A DNA stretch of 64,000 bases from the NCBI RefSeq assembly GCF_947623445.1, contig NC_135246.1, forward strand, positions 9,965,856 to 10,029,855, given 5' to 3'. A program made the translations under genes and the position numbers. The notes under the pieces were generated by a model, which was not told the DNA's origin, searched no databases, and worked only from the letters and a program-made list of their open reading frames with translations. This DNA comes from Clavelina lepadiformis. Its lineage: Eukaryota > Chordata > Ascidiacea > Aplousobranchia > Clavelinidae. This document shows, piece by piece, positions 13,070 through 25,439 of this stretch. Each line of letters begins with the position of its first letter. The stretch's first letter is position 1.

Positions 13070-14085
13070 AATTACATTATGATGCCGGTATTTGGTTGCA
13101 AGTATTAGTAGCCTACTTACTGTTACTTATTGGGATGTGTACTGCGCTGCTTGATATATTACAATAACATCTGTCAGTGTTACATACCGGCATTGCGGTT
13201 TATATCATTCCTTTAGCCAAGCGAGATGGATGGTAAAGTTTCATGTTGTTTCACGGCTATTCCTCGATACTGACGAATCTTATCTCAAGGAGTGACTATT
13301 GTTGATTAGTAGTTGTCCTAGGAATGGCTTGCGTATGGTAAGATAAACACATATTAATTTCCGGTTGTTTTATAAGTTCGACCGTCAAGAGCTTAGAAAA
13401 AGCTGGACATGTAAAAGTTGTCAATGCGATTATTACATCCTGAGTTAACTTTTAAAAAACTAGGAGTTTCCGAGACAGAGATATGATCCATTTTTAAAAA
13501 CCTTGATGACATAGCGTTTATAGCAAAAATTAAGGCATGTAAAACCGGTTTTAAAGACAATTTACTCGAGGGTAAGTATTATGTAAGGTTTGCAAACAAT
13601 AAGATTTTCAACCAAATAGGCTACAGGCATCGTAATGTAATTAAAGCAATCACTGTGACGGCTACGTCACATCACATAATATTTATGCTCGGGCAAGACG
13701 AGTTAAGACTGGTTTTATTATGTTTTTTTTTTTGCTATAAACGCTAAGACTCAGGTGTTAAAAAGGATCGTATCAGACGCACCTACGTTTGTATAAACAA
13801 TTTGAAAGTTAATACGTGTTTATCTGACCATATGCAAGTCATTCTTTCAACAACTACTAATTAATCAGCAAGATCCGTTAGTATCGAGAAATAGCTGTAA
13901 ACATCATCAAAGTTTACCATTCATTTCACTTGGATAAAGGAATGACAGAAGCCGTAACGCCGGCATAATAACAGTGAATAATGTTTTCGCAATATGTCAG
14001 GTAATGCAGCACACATCCCGAAGTGTTATAAAATTAAAACCCATGCTTTGGTTGTAAAATTAGTTTCAGCACGTACCGGTAATTA
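13070..14085. mobile_element. Foldback (long inverted repeat) element
   Basis: Left-arm sequence 13132-13370 is an imperfect inverted copy of 13810-14022. For example GGGATGTGTACTGC on the left matches GGGATGTGTGCTGC read from the right, and AGTAGTTGTCC...TATGGTAAGATAAACAC is mirrored. A second inner pairing links 13060-13100 with 13626-13660 (TTTAATTACATTATGATGCC against its inverse). No coding capacity. This looks like a MITE or foldback element of about 1 kb. Exact ends and target duplication were not found. Confidence 0.6.
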
Positions 14086-15230
14086 AGGGTAAATAACACC
14101 ATAAAAATTAAACACTATTATTTTTATGATAAAAAGTCCTATTTATTGTGGACATACGGCATGCCAAATTTTTGTGAAAAAAATATTGGTCTTACATTTC
14201 AAAAAGTTTATGTAAAAATCTCAAAATTATTAGTTTGCAAGTTATTGGCATGGACTAATTAGACCTGGCAGATTTGTTGTTGTATGGTTTATTATTCATC
14301 ACATAATACTTTAATTGAAGAAAATGTAGAGGCATCCTTTCCTAATGACAATATTGTATTGTACTTTTTATATGATTCTTACTGCCTATCCTTTAATGTG
14401 CTTGTGAGCCTCAATATTGTGACCTATTCTGGCCACAGAAACAGGATTCCGGAGGAATTCCCATGGATAGAATTTTTTTGGTGCGGTTTTCTTTTACCAT
14501 CCATTTGTTTTGCACTTTGTCAAATTAATCTTTACAACAAATGTTTTTAACTATGAAAAGAAATGGTAACTGTTTTATGTTTTGCTATCAATCACTGCGT
14601 TCAATCAACAATGTGATTAACATAACAATTAGAAATGTATTGCATTGTTTTGAGCCACTTTGCACTTGTAATCATGAAATAATGCATATTCAGTTGGGGA
14701 AAGTAAATTTAGTTTCAAAAACATAAATGAGGGTAAAGAAAAAGTGTGTTACATAAAAAGAATTTAGGTACTAGAAAACAGAATCAATCAAGCAGAACTT
14801 ATTATGCGCTCATGATTTGTACACAATTACACAACAGATTCAGGTTTTGAGAAATATTCTTCCAGTTAAAGCCAAATGCTGACTGTCTTCTAGCATTGAT
14901 GTTTTTTTCTGAGTATCTGAAAACTTTAAACCTGTGCCCAATGAAAAAAATTATTGGTGACAAATGTTTGTTTATTTTATTGCTTACAAATAATACTGGA
15001 TACACCACATACATTATTAAAATAAGTACTTACTGAGTTTCAGATGTTTATACTCAAATAGTTATGATGTGACGATTGTCTTTGTCTACTTCTCATGATG
15101 TTGAGGGGACTTTATACTACAAAAATTATAAATAAAAAGGACTTTTTTAGAATCCATAAACAATACATGACAAGACTAAAGAAAACACGCATAATATTTC
15201 AACAGAGGCGCCAATATAACACATAAAAAG
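14086..15230. other. Downstream region of BBS10, no gene recognised
   Basis: Open frames here lack splice context or similarity. The part nearest 15230 is probably BBS10 3' UTR, because that gene runs on the minus strand and stops at 15231-15233. Confidence 0.4.
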
Positions 15231-17138
15231 CTACCTGATAACATCATCAACTTTCAGCACTTGAATAATGCCATCTATTGCATTGGAAAAATTTGCAACC
15301 TGGCTCTTTAATGGCTCCAATAAATTTCTCTCATTTCTTGATGTTTTCGTGAACACATTTGAATCAGAAGGCGTGAAAATATCACATGATTTTATAAGAT
15401 CAGCTTTTGTTTTAATTAAATGTTGTATAAAACGAGAGTTTCTGTCTTTAATGCAAGGTGCATTTTTGTGCAATGTCTTTGGTATTATAATTAACATTTC
15501 ACAAATAATTTCTTTTGCTGATTCATAACTAGACAACATTTGCTGACTCCATTTCAAGTCAGATAAAACAGCCTGCAGTAGCGTTAAGTCACTAAACACA
15601 GTGTTCAAAACAAGTGGCAAAAAGCCACCACCGCTAATTGCCCTGCCTTCCAGAATGCATTTATTTGATTGTTTTTTCACATCCTCCTTGACATGTATCC
15701 AATGTTGGAGACACAAAAGAGCGTTATACATTGCTGTCTTATACTGAGAACACAGTCCAGGTGAAGGTGAGCATACAAGTACACTAACAACAGAGTTTGA
15801 ACTTAAAGTGTCTGATTCAACTGGCATTGAAGTAATTAGCACAAAGAAGCATGAAACAAGTTGGATTTCCTCAACTTTGACGGTCGTGATGTTTGCTTTT
15901 GAAACAACATCTGTAATATCATACAGAGGCTGTATCTTGAGAACATTGCTGATATATTGAGTTTGCTCCACTGTTAAGCAATCTAGTAAACCCACATCAT
16001 ATTCTTCACATATGCATTTAAAAGATTCTTTGGCCTTTCCTTGATGGAAGATGATACTGACATTGGCCTTCAGTACGTTTTTAATCCAATCTTGCATTAC
16101 CATGGATGGATAGGAGAAAAAATTAATCTTGTCCAAATTGTTTTTAAAGTTCAAATGTGTTTCTGTGTCTGGTCTTAGTTCATCGTTCCACTGCACTAAA
16201 ACAGCGTTGACATATTGATCATAACATTTGAAGGTATCAGGGAATTGCAATGGCATAACAATTCCGTTCAAAACTTTATTTTCCTGCAGTAATGCACCAG
16301 GATTTTCAACCACAATTTCTTCAAAATATTTAATAGTATGGTTGATGGTTTGGATTAAGTTTAAAGATGTCATATTTAACTTTTCAACCATCTCTAAAAT
16401 TAAGTGAGCTAAAGATTCTGCAGCAGGCTTCGAAAATTTTCCAATCAAACTTGTCAAAACTATAGAATGCATAACTTGAAGGATTTCGCTATCGAGATTT
16501 TCATTTAAAACGATTCTGAGTGCCAATGTGTCAACTAACCATTGTTCGAATTGGTTACTACCTAAAATTATGTCCTTGAACCAATTTAAAGACATTATTA
16601 TTTTTTGCTTGCTGCTTAGATAGATTTTAGAAGAACGATTTACACAAAGTGAATGTTTGTTTTGGCATAAGGCAGAGAAACCTGCATGAATCATGAGGAA
16701 GCATGATTTTGCTCCATCTCCATATTTAGAGTGGTGAACTGCACAGAATTCAATAATCACCCTGAAAAAAATTGTACACATGAGTAGTTATTGTAATGCG
16801 AGAAAACGTTTTGTTTAATTAAACAAAACAGATTTAGTGTTGCTAATAAGATTGATGAGCTTTACATATTGCTATACATTATGCAATGGAAATAAAGATT
16901 CATTGTCTAGATAACTAAAAGATTGAGCCAAATACTACCTAGCAACTGGATGTGTCAGAGATAGGCTTTTAAGGACAGATGTTCCATCACTTGTTACATT
17001 TACAGTTCCAGTTCCAGTTGTCATTAAAACTTTCCCATCTGAAGGACCAAAAATATCGGAAATAATGGGTATCACGATGTCCAGCGATGATAAAATATCA
17101 TCATATTTAACTGGCACATAATATTGCAATTCATCCAT
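15231..17138 (-). CDS. BBS10: BBS10-like chaperonin-related protein, two exons
   Basis: Exon 1 is 17138-16939 and exon 2 is 16761-15231. They join in frame (AG|GTAGTA donor, TTTTTTCAG acceptor) to give 576 aa with stop at 15231. In the family, BBS10 is a vertebrate-type chaperonin-like protein that helps assemble the BBSome for ciliary transport. Support: the order of conserved blocks, LSLTHPVAR then YGDGAKS (family GDGAK), a mid-protein LLDCLTVEQ segment, then a GGG motif (ISGGGFLPLVL), then IIPKTLHKNA, and the end LEPLKSQ...IIQVLKVDDVI. The GDGAK motif departs from the GDGTT of true group II chaperonins. The residue after GGG is not the usual acidic one, so ATP hydrolysis is doubtful. It is shorter than human BBS10. 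MKKS or BBS12 are less likely alternatives. Confidence 0.85.
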
Positions 17139-18980
17139 TTCAGAGATCCTAGTCCCTAATCAACAAATATATCAAACATAAATTTTGGCATTAGTCAGTG
17201 AACAGTTAACTGCCAAACTTTGTAAGCATGCTATTAGATTAAAGTTCAACAGCTGATAAGTACCATCAAAGTAATAATGCAAAGTGATAATGCAATTAAT
17301 GATCACAAATCACACACATAAACAGCCAAATTACACTATTCTTCTGTATGTTTTGCACACTTTTCTCAAATTAAAGTGGATATAAATATGCTTGAGACGT
17401 GTGCTTTGTAAGTCGTTGTGGGCTTATGGCTACAAGGAATATAGCTACTACCGGTAGTTTCCCCATGTATAGTGTAGACTAAAATATAATGCTAAATTAA
17501 ACATTATTCAAATATTTTTGAGCACAAATTGCACTCCCATGTGAAATTTAACTTTACAATCTGAAAATATGGGACCTACAAAATATAGCATAAAATTTTC
17601 AAATATAGGTAGTTTATACACTTGAAAACAACCAGTGTTCAGGAGTTAAATGATAAGAAATAGGGTAAAGGAGAGGTTTATATGTTAGAAATATCAATAT
17701 TTTTGAAGTGAGGGGCAAGTTAAAATACAAGTTGATCTTATATGAAAGACCACTACTCACTGAAAAATCCGGTAAAATAATTTTGAAAAATAATTCTTGG
17801 TTAGGTAATTATAAGCAAAAGAAACTTTAACAACGCCTAGTAAATTTTATTAGAAAATTCGAACAATTTTGTTTTTCTGGAATCACGCACTTGATGCATT
17901 AGTTCATCATGTTTATGCCTTTGCAAGTTATACTTTCGTAAGGTAGACTACGATGCATTTTCGCAGTGCTTATAAATGAATGGAAGTATACCAACTTATG
18001 CCTCTAACACTAAGTCACGATCTATCCTATTTATGGTGAAAAAGGCAGTTAAGGTCACAGTTTTTGTTTTTCATACCACGATCACATGAAAATTAGTCTT
18101 AAGGTAGTCAAAACTTTCATGATTTATCAACTGCAAAGAGTATTCATGCCGTAATTTGTACCAAACAAATGAGGGTGAGTTAGAAAGAAAAACAGTGTGA
18201 GCGCAAATGTTCTGCATTTTGATGAAATAGTGCGGTTACCATAATCACTCGCAAAAACAAGCACACTCGCTCATTCCTAGCTCTGTCAGTCACTGAGAGG
18301 TTGTTGTTGGCGATGTAACACAAATACACAATGGCTGCTGTCTGTGAAGTAATCAATATAGGAGTTTAATTTTGCAACAAAGAAGCGGCTGATGTGGATC
18401 TTTTTTCAAGAAATGTATGCATTGGTTGTAAAAAAAGAATATATCCAAAGCCAGTTTCAGCAGCAACCAATAGCAGATTTTTCCTCAAGCAATCACAGTC
18501 TGCGGTTCATTACATCATGAACAGCAGCTTAGCATTCCACATCACCAACAGCAGAACTTCTGTCAATTGCTGAAATAGATAAACACAGTCGCCAGTGAAT
18601 TTGAGTGAAGGGGCCATCAAACACTTTAAACTAAGATCAATATGATTTTGTTAGACTTTTATGTAGGGCTTTAGAAAACTTGTTTAGACTTATCAGATGG
18701 CATGCATGGTTGGTGTGGTTTACTAGCCTGGGAATTACCCTAGCAGTTGGCATGCTTCAATGTCCCAGGTCACGTGCAGAATTAGGCTAAAAATTGGCAT
18801 GAAAGTAGCTAAAATTGTTTTTTTAGGCCAAAAATGTTGATGTCAATCTTGCGCCTCTGTTAAAAAAGTTTAAATCATGTTGTTTTGATGGCATTTTATG
18901 GAATGGTAGTCCAAAGCATAGTAAATTGACATGCAAAATGAAGGATTTTTCGAGTAATCAGTATTTTAGTAAATTCACTG
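17139..18980. other. Intergenic, nothing recognised
   Basis: Upstream of BBS10, so its promoter should lie near 17140-17400, but no TATA-like or other clear element stands out. No coding exon or repeat was identified. Confidence 0.4.
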
Positions 18981-19239
18981 TATGATAAAACAAACAAGGA
19001 TTTTATGGCACTTTTGGTGTTTGACGGCTCCTGAAATAGTTACACTGCTTTATGAATGTAACAATACTGATTACTGGCTTGACTTGAATCATACTGTACG
19101 TCGTAAAATTAACGAGTTTAAGACAAGTGCACAACCAGATCACAGTTTGATTAGCTCGGTTCTAGTATACAAAGGCATCCTGTGGTTGTGCATTTGTATA
19201 CTAGGCTAGACCCAAATTAACATGCTGATATAGGCTAAC

Positions 19240-19340
19240 CTAACTCGGTTTGACTCAACTTGACTTGACTTGAGACAACTCAGCTGAAACAACTATTTGA
19301 TTTGAGTCAAAAAATGACTTGGTTGAAACACTGTAACTTA
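19240..19340. repeat. Degenerate ACTTGACTTGA-type simple repeat
   Basis: Repeated variants of ACTTGACTTGA / GACTCAACTT, related to those at 11930-12010. No coding role seen. Confidence 0.4.
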
Positions 19341-19731
19341 GGCTACTTCACACAACACTTATAGGGCGACGTTGGGAAACTTCATGAAATTAACGTTGTT
19401 GGCCGTTGGGTCCGGATCCGGAGGTCCAGATTTGCTAGAGGTCACTGAATTCTAGCTTAGCTTTGCATACTTTTAGAATTCAGTCAAGCAATGGACTGGT
19501 GGATGTCGGTAATAAAAGTTTTCATAATTAAATCGTTGAATAATATCAAACCCTTAAACCTGTAAATAACCTTCTTTGTAGGGAAAATCCCCTAAATTGA
19601 AGCATCAGTGGTATGTCACAGACATAAATGGAAAACTGCAGTAAATTTACAGTAAAGCATTATGATACTTGCATGAAAGATGAACCAAAGCTCCACATTT
19701 TTTCTTCTTGACATTAATAATGTCAAATTTT

Positions 19732-20061
19732 TTACTCTTGAGTCCTAATTGGTTTGAAGTTTTTGTTGATTAATTTTGTTATTGTTGGATATCTATGATA
19801 TTTATAAATACAGTCTGCACTCTGCGGTTGGAGCAGTGACAGTTCCTTCATGCCATGATGAAACCTGTTGCAACGTCCTGAAAATACAAACCATATGTTT
19901 AACAAAGAAATTACTTCGCGTATAGTGACTTTGTCTATAAGAATACTTTGACAGTGACAACATATTTTCGTCTCTTCAGCTCTGGAATAGAAACACAGTA
20001 TTATAGTTGCTACGTCAGTTTTAAGGCTGCTGTAAGCTGTTGCCTTTTCGTGATCTTGCAT
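19732..20061 (-). CDS. Unrecognised 109-codon open frame
   Basis: ATG at 20061, stop at 19732. The product has a cysteine-containing patch (KICCHCQS) and an internal possible GT...TTTTCAG intron near 19880. I recognise no family. No neighbouring exon with matching phase was found, so it may be a chance frame or a remnant. Listed because its length is above background here. Confidence 0.15.
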   Translation of the reverse strand: MQDHEKATAYSSLKTDVATIILCFYSRAEETKICCHCQSILIDKVTIREVISLLNIWFVFSGRCNRFHHGMKELSLLQPQSADCIYKYHRYPTITKLINKNFKPIRTQE

Positions 20062-20339
20062 AAGTAACTATAGCCTAGATTACCTAAGCCACTTTCTAAA
20101 CGTTTATGAATATGCTGTAGGTTACCAACTTATCATTGCTGTCGAGTATTTGGTGAATAAGTTATAGGCTAAATTTGGCAAAGTTAACTATCACAACAGA
20201 CTGAAAGAAATTAGTAGGAGTTATATTTACTTTTCAATAGCAACTTGTAATCATGCCCTTAACGTTTCCCTTAATTTAGTGTTTTTGGTGTAAATTTTTT
20301 CCTGTTTACGTTGATTTTGTTTATTTTTAGTATAATCGC

Positions 20340-20721
20340 ATCCCTGGTTTGGTGGCCGTGCTAACCATCCATTGTTGTGGAACCACTGTAATTTACACAT
20401 TGCACGTATTAAGCCCTCAGGGCTTTGCCGCTTTTGCTCGTTTGTTGATTGTCTGTGAGCGTACTTCTTGTCGACCATTCTACAATGAGGTTAGCACAAT
20501 CTTTTCTCTCAAAGGTATATTTATTAATACCTGTTACTATTTCACCGGAAAAAATTGTACATTTGCAGCTATTTTTCACAGTTCTTGTTATACTAACTTA
20601 AATTTTATAACACAGTAGCCTAATCTAAATCAAACTCCAATAAACCTTAAATAGCTAAAATCAACTTTTTGCGTACAAGCATTCGTCTACCCAACCGCCT
20701 TTGTGATCTACATACGGTGGT
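20340..20721 (+). repeat. Composite dispersed repeat (5' unit plus R1 copy 2)
   Basis: The 5' unit (about 20340-20510; GGTTTGGTGGCCGTGCTAAC near the start, GGGCTTTGCC in the middle) matches 23328-23535. The following 20534-20721 is R1, matching 7166-7385 and 43738-43988. Their adjacency suggests both are parts of one longer element. Confidence 0.55.
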
Positions 20722-21145
20722 TAAACGGTGCAGTAGCGGTTTTGGCTATTATGACTTGTGACCTTTTGGATATTATGACCAAAATGGTCTGGTCCCAATG
20801 AGGTCATAATGAGCGGAGTCTACTAGTACATAAGTAAATTCGATATTGGATTTAAAGAAATACTATGTTGATTAGTGGTAGGCTAACTGGGCCTTTTAAC
20901 AATTTTTAGTGGGCCGCGAGCTATTTTTTATTATTTTAGTTTTATCATGTAGTTGCGGGTTGCGTGATAGCTTTACATTCTTTGTACTGTATTTTAAAAA
21001 TTGGTATAGCTAAGAGTTTTTATTTTGGCTCATTGTTGCATCACAGTTTCATTGTGAAGTCTAGTATTGCTATTATTTGGGCTACTTTTAAGGCGGTCAT
21101 CTTAATTTTATGTTTATTTAAGTATTTAAATTTCAACTGGAACTA

Positions 21146-21472
21146 TTGCAACTTCAGTGTGACGAAAATCTGCAAAGCAAAGCCCCCAAAAGTGATACCA
21201 ATGGTAATTATAGTACATTTGTCTTGCAGTTTTGGCATCAGCTTCATCACGAACAATTTCCGCATTTGAAAAAAGAAACGAATCGATTTATATCCATGTT
21301 CAGCACTACGTATATGTGCGCGCAGTCTTTCTCAGCAATTAAACAAATAAAATCAGCTCGCAGAAACCGCTTGTTAGATACAAGCTTGAAAAACTTACTC
21401 GTTGCGACAACAAAATACTTTCTTCCAGATCTTGCTACTAGTGAATGCAAACAATTTCACTCATCACATTGA
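21146..21472 (+). pseudogene. hAT transposase C-terminal (dimerisation region) remnant
   Basis: The open frame contains the typical hAT order: FP-L---(T/A)-(R/L)F-S-F-(S/T)TY-C-QSFS, then IKSARRNRLLDTSLKNLL, then a PDLATS...SH ending. This is the hAT family dimerisation segment shared with ZBED5-like domesticated proteins. The catalytic N-terminal part is missing and the first residues are out of context, so this is a decayed transposon fragment rather than a host gene. Confidence 0.65.
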
Positions 21473-21533
21473 CAAATGTTGATTGATGAAATAAAGAAAA
21501 TTCTTCTACTTTCTTAGATAATTAATTAATCGG

Positions 21534-21759
21534 ACTACCAAAAGCGACACGCCGAAAACTGCGTTTTTGTGTGTGTGTGAGTAATATCAGTATTTTGTCA
21601 ATTTAATGTCAAATTCCGTGAATCAATTTGCTCTGCCTTCAACTGAGGAAACTGCAATTACGATTTTTGATTTTTTACTTTTTGTTATCGTTGTTTTGTT
21701 TCTTTATGACCCGAAACTCCTGTTAAAAAACGCAATTTTTGCGTGTCGCTTTTGGTAGT
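21534..21759. mobile_element. MITE nested in the hAT remnant
   Basis: Bounded by matching inverted ends: ACTACCAAAAGCGACACG at 21534 and CGTGTCGCTTTTGGTAGT ending at 21759. Secondary inverted blocks (GCGTTTTT / AAAAAACGC) lie just inside. It is 226 bases with no coding capacity. Clear target duplication was not found. Confidence 0.7.
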
Positions 21760-22248
21760 GCGATAACCTGAGAAAGTACCAAAGTATTAGTAGCAAGCTA
21801 CTGCGTTGTACAAGCGATTGATGTTTTTGTTTAACAATTAAAATATTCGTGTTTTAGTAGTGGTTTCACGTAGTGGGTCTTCAATAGCTCTTGAAAGAGT
21901 ATTTTGGGCTGCGACAATAAAAGTTTGCCAACCACTGATGTATGATAAAAATATGTCACGTGGTTTCTTTAGTATGATACGTTATATTTTACCTTTTTTT
22001 ATAATGCGTTAATTATTATAATTGTAATTGTAATATTAATTATAATTGTTTATTTTTTGTGCGATAATTGCTTCACTTCTGTTTTAGTTGATTAATTGTA
22101 ATTATCATTGTTTAACTCACATTTTGTGTGTTCTTATCATATAAATAGTTTGAAACCTCACCTTTTGCATGCTATAAAAGCCGTTGTTAAGTATTTAAAG
22201 TGGTCTGTTGGGTTTCGGTCGTTGACTATTTAATAGAATTGTTGTTGT

Positions 22249-22443
22249 TTAATGTTTAATAGAATTGTTGTTGTTGTTGTTGTTTATTAGAATTGTTGTA
22301 ATCTGATCAGATACAGGTCTTTTTAGACTTTCTGTTTTTGCCAAACGTTTAACAGTAACCCCAATTCCGTCAAAGGGAGACTTACCGTGTCTGGTTGCAA
22401 AAAATGTTGCATTGTGATATGAAACAGGCTTAATGCTTAGCAA
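22249..22443 (-). pseudogene. Transposon-derived fragment with ATRHGKSPFDGIGVTVKR motif
   Basis: The minus-strand frame reads FFATRHGKSPFDGIGVTVKR followed by LAKTESLKRPVSDQI. This resembles the recurrent ATSHGK-x-DGIGGTVKR block I recall from many transposon-associated uncharacterised animal proteins. It ends in a run of Asn from a GTT microsatellite (about 22260-22285). Only a fragment is present. Confidence 0.4.
22258..22290. repeat. GTT-rich microsatellite
   Basis: Consecutive GTT units near 22265-22283, within a wider AT-rich low-complexity stretch at about 21990-22290. Confidence 0.6.
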
Positions 22444-23327
22444 AATATCAATTATAATATGTTAATTATAATTATTATATCTATGAAAACATAAGAATAT
22501 TAATATAGTGATAAGTAAAATTATATTCAAAAAATATCAATTGCATATGCCACCATTTGTTATTGTTGAATGATGGTGTCGGTTGATCCAAACTTGACGT
22601 TGTAAAATGTGGTATTGTTGTTCAAACTCACTTTTCTCTTTAAGCTCAAAAAACAAGTTCACAATTTTTGGATATAGAGAAATAATTGAACCATACTACA
22701 AAAAAACTTCGAAAATTTTGTTTTGGAGATCATTGCTGTTTTTTTAATTGCGTCATGAACTTACCGTTTCATATTCACTCAAAAACCCTAATTTATTACG
22801 TGAAGGAGTTGTTTAAGAGACTTTTCAACTGTTGAAATGAATTCCCTGACCCCAAAAATGGTAAAAACGACATTTGTTTCATTATTCTAACTTCAGAAAT
22901 AGAGATATTGAAGAAAATCACAAAGCATGACCAGTGCTCACTAACCTAATATCCCTTAAGTGGTGGAAATTTCAAATCGCAATAACTCAATTGGCTTGAG
23001 ATATTAAAAAAAAATTTTTTAATTTCGATTTTTTTTGAAGCTTTACAACATATATCCAAACCATCAAAATCTATGACTAGTGGTTACAGGGTCTGGTTGA
23101 TTATACATGGATTTGCTCGATGTTGTTTTCCATAATTTAATAAGTAAAGGTTATGTATTTCTTGTGTAGATATTCATTGTCATTTTAATCTAACTATGTC
23201 ACTTTGTATATTTATTTGGGCTATTAATATGCATGTTTTTAATGCTAGGAAACATGTGCTCTACATCTTTCAACAACATAGTTGTTTTGTGTTATTTTGT
23301 TCTTAAATTCGTTAAAGTTAGGAATTA

Positions 23328-23535
23328 TTTTGTTGGTTTGGTGGCCATGCTAACCTACCATCTTGTAACACAATTGCATTATTCCTATCTTGGATGTTTT
23401 AATCCCTTGGGCTTTGCCACTTTTTCCTGCTTGTTAAGTGTTCGTGAGCATGTGGTTTTATTGTGCTATAACTTTCGCTCCGCACAGTTAATGGTGAAAA
23501 ATAAACAATACAATATTATATGTTGTCAGTTTATT
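23328..23535 (+). repeat. Dispersed repeat, second copy of the 20340-20510 unit
   Basis: Shares TTGGTTTGGTGGCCATGCTA, then TTGTAACACAATTG, then CCCTTGGGCTTTGCCACTTT-type blocks in the same order and spacing as 20340-20510. The R1 tail is not clearly present. Confidence 0.5.
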
Positions 23536-24600
23536 TTTATTGTACCTGTAATTGAGTAGTGATTACACATAAAAAGAAAGGTCAATCGCCTCGAATAATC
23601 CAGCTTTTGTATTATCTTTTAAAAGTAATCCATTGCATGTTTTTTAACTCTTGACTTATTGATGCCCTCAATTTTGTTCCTTGATATGCAATCTAATACT
23701 CATTAAACATCATTCTTGGTGTAAATTATATAGCCCTAATAGCTTGTCTTGTATCGTGAGAATGAATATTTCTGTTTTGTTTATACCCACAAAATCAGTT
23801 AATCATGTCACCTATTTGCCAGACGTTTTGATAAGATTTTCCGATTGATCCGTTTAACCAATATGCTAAAAAAATGTTTATCATGAACAGACATTATTGT
23901 TGATAATGTGTATGAGCGAACTCAGTTGCAATGGGCATTACAGTACAGTACCGTACAACTCCGTGAAACAATCCTACCACGTTAGCTGACTACAATTCTG
24001 GTTAAATTATTTAGGGTTTATTACTGTAGTGGCCTATTGCACTGTGTTACGCAACATAGCTGGCTACATTGCCAGCTACTGCCCAAGAGCATGTTGTTGA
24101 TTAAAACATTTTTTTGGCAAACTGCTTTAATCGGACTCTCCTTTTATCGTGAATGGTCTCTGTTACGCCGCAGCCTTGTTTTCAAGTGTAATTGGTACCG
24201 GTACTATAGTTGCTTTTTTTCCTTTGCGCTGTCTTTGTCAAATAATTAATTCGTTGTTTGAGTTGAATGAATGAAACTGCATAAATGAAATCACACAATT
24301 TATTTCAGTGCGAACATTTATTCAGCTCTAAAAAATATTCTCCAAAGTTTCAACCGCACACGTGACCTCATCTCCGCTTCGCTTTTAAACGTCGAAAAAA
24401 TTACTCGAAAAAGGTACATTCTCTTTTCGCTTATCGGTAAACGTGAGATGCGAGACTCATCTTTGCTTCCGAACGTCTGGCCGAAGATGATGATATGATT
24501 AAATGACAGCACTATGCAAGTCAGAAGAAAATCATGATACCATAATCCGATTTATTCCTTTAAGTTTGATTTGATTAACCGATAGATTTATTTAACATTA

Positions 24601-24787
24601 AATAGGATTTGGTTTGAGATTTCCGATTTTGATACCATAAAACGATTGATACGTTGAACCAGTATACGTTTAACAAATTTCATCTGTATATATATATACA
24701 GATGAAATTGGTTAGTCTCATACTGCTTTAACACATATATCGTTTTATTGTGTACAAATCTGAAGTCCCAAATCAAATCCTATCTAA
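24601..24787. mobile_element. Palindromic MITE
   Basis: The two halves are inverted copies: left ATAGGATTTGGTTTGAGATT, right (inverted) ATAGGATTTGATTTGGGACT, both continuing through ATAAAACGAT blocks. They meet in a perfect 34-base palindrome at 24676-24709. TA at each outer edge next to GGATTTG is compatible with a Tc1/mariner-type target, which is an inference. Confidence 0.65.
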
Positions 24788-25439
24788 CGTTAAGCAAAAA
24801 CATCGGTAAATCGCATGCTGCTTAAGAGACTCAATCAGATTATCGCATAAGGTTTCGTTGCTGCTTTCGTTCAGTGAATTACATATTTTCTTGAGCAAAC
24901 TGTTTGAACGAAAAACATTTGTAGGTTATGTTTTTCATGACACAATAACTTAGTTCACTTTCAAATTCGGAGCTGGTTTTCTTCCTTCGAAATAACAGAC
25001 AAAATAATTGCAATAATCATTAAGTTGTCATAAGGGAAGAAAAAATTAACTGAATTTACACCGATTTTGTTGTTTTAACCATAATGTCATGTGCATCGTT
25101 TATCACATTGCAGTATATCGACCAATTAGACATAAAATGTTTTGATCAGACTTCAGGTCGGGCATATAAACCCTCACCTGTTTCTGGGTCTGCTGGTCAC
25201 AAAATAATTAGTTTCACATATATTGCTATAATAAGTAAGGTCTTTGCAAAGTTTTAAGGTTGTAATATATTTCTACTTAGAGTTATGTCATGTTCCCTTT
25301 GCTGGCTTACTGTACAAGATTTTCAGTTTTTCAATTTTCTGTGCTGAATGAGAACTAAACTTACACCTTTCTTACATTACGTCTTACATCCTAGCGATTG
25401 TTATTCTATATATTTTTCCAAATTGATGTTTTATTCCCA

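Larger units (their letters stand above)
20873..21937 (+). mobile_element. hAT-like DNA transposon remnant
   Basis: The right end reads, inverted, CAGTGGTTGGCAAACTTTT, a classic hAT/Charlie-type terminus. The left end (TAGTGGTAGGCTAACTGGGC) is an imperfect match. A GTGGGCCGCGAGC subterminal motif, common in hAT elements, lies near 20911. The interior encodes a transposase C-terminal piece at about 21146-21472 and carries a nested MITE at 21534-21759. Flanking octamers (ATGTTGAT and ATGTATGA) are only partly alike, so the target duplication is uncertain. Confidence 0.65.

Noticed and set aside
14284..14726. Two overlapping plus-strand frames as a small gene
   Set aside because: Biased, hydrophobic AT-driven sequence downstream of BBS10, no splice sites or similarity.
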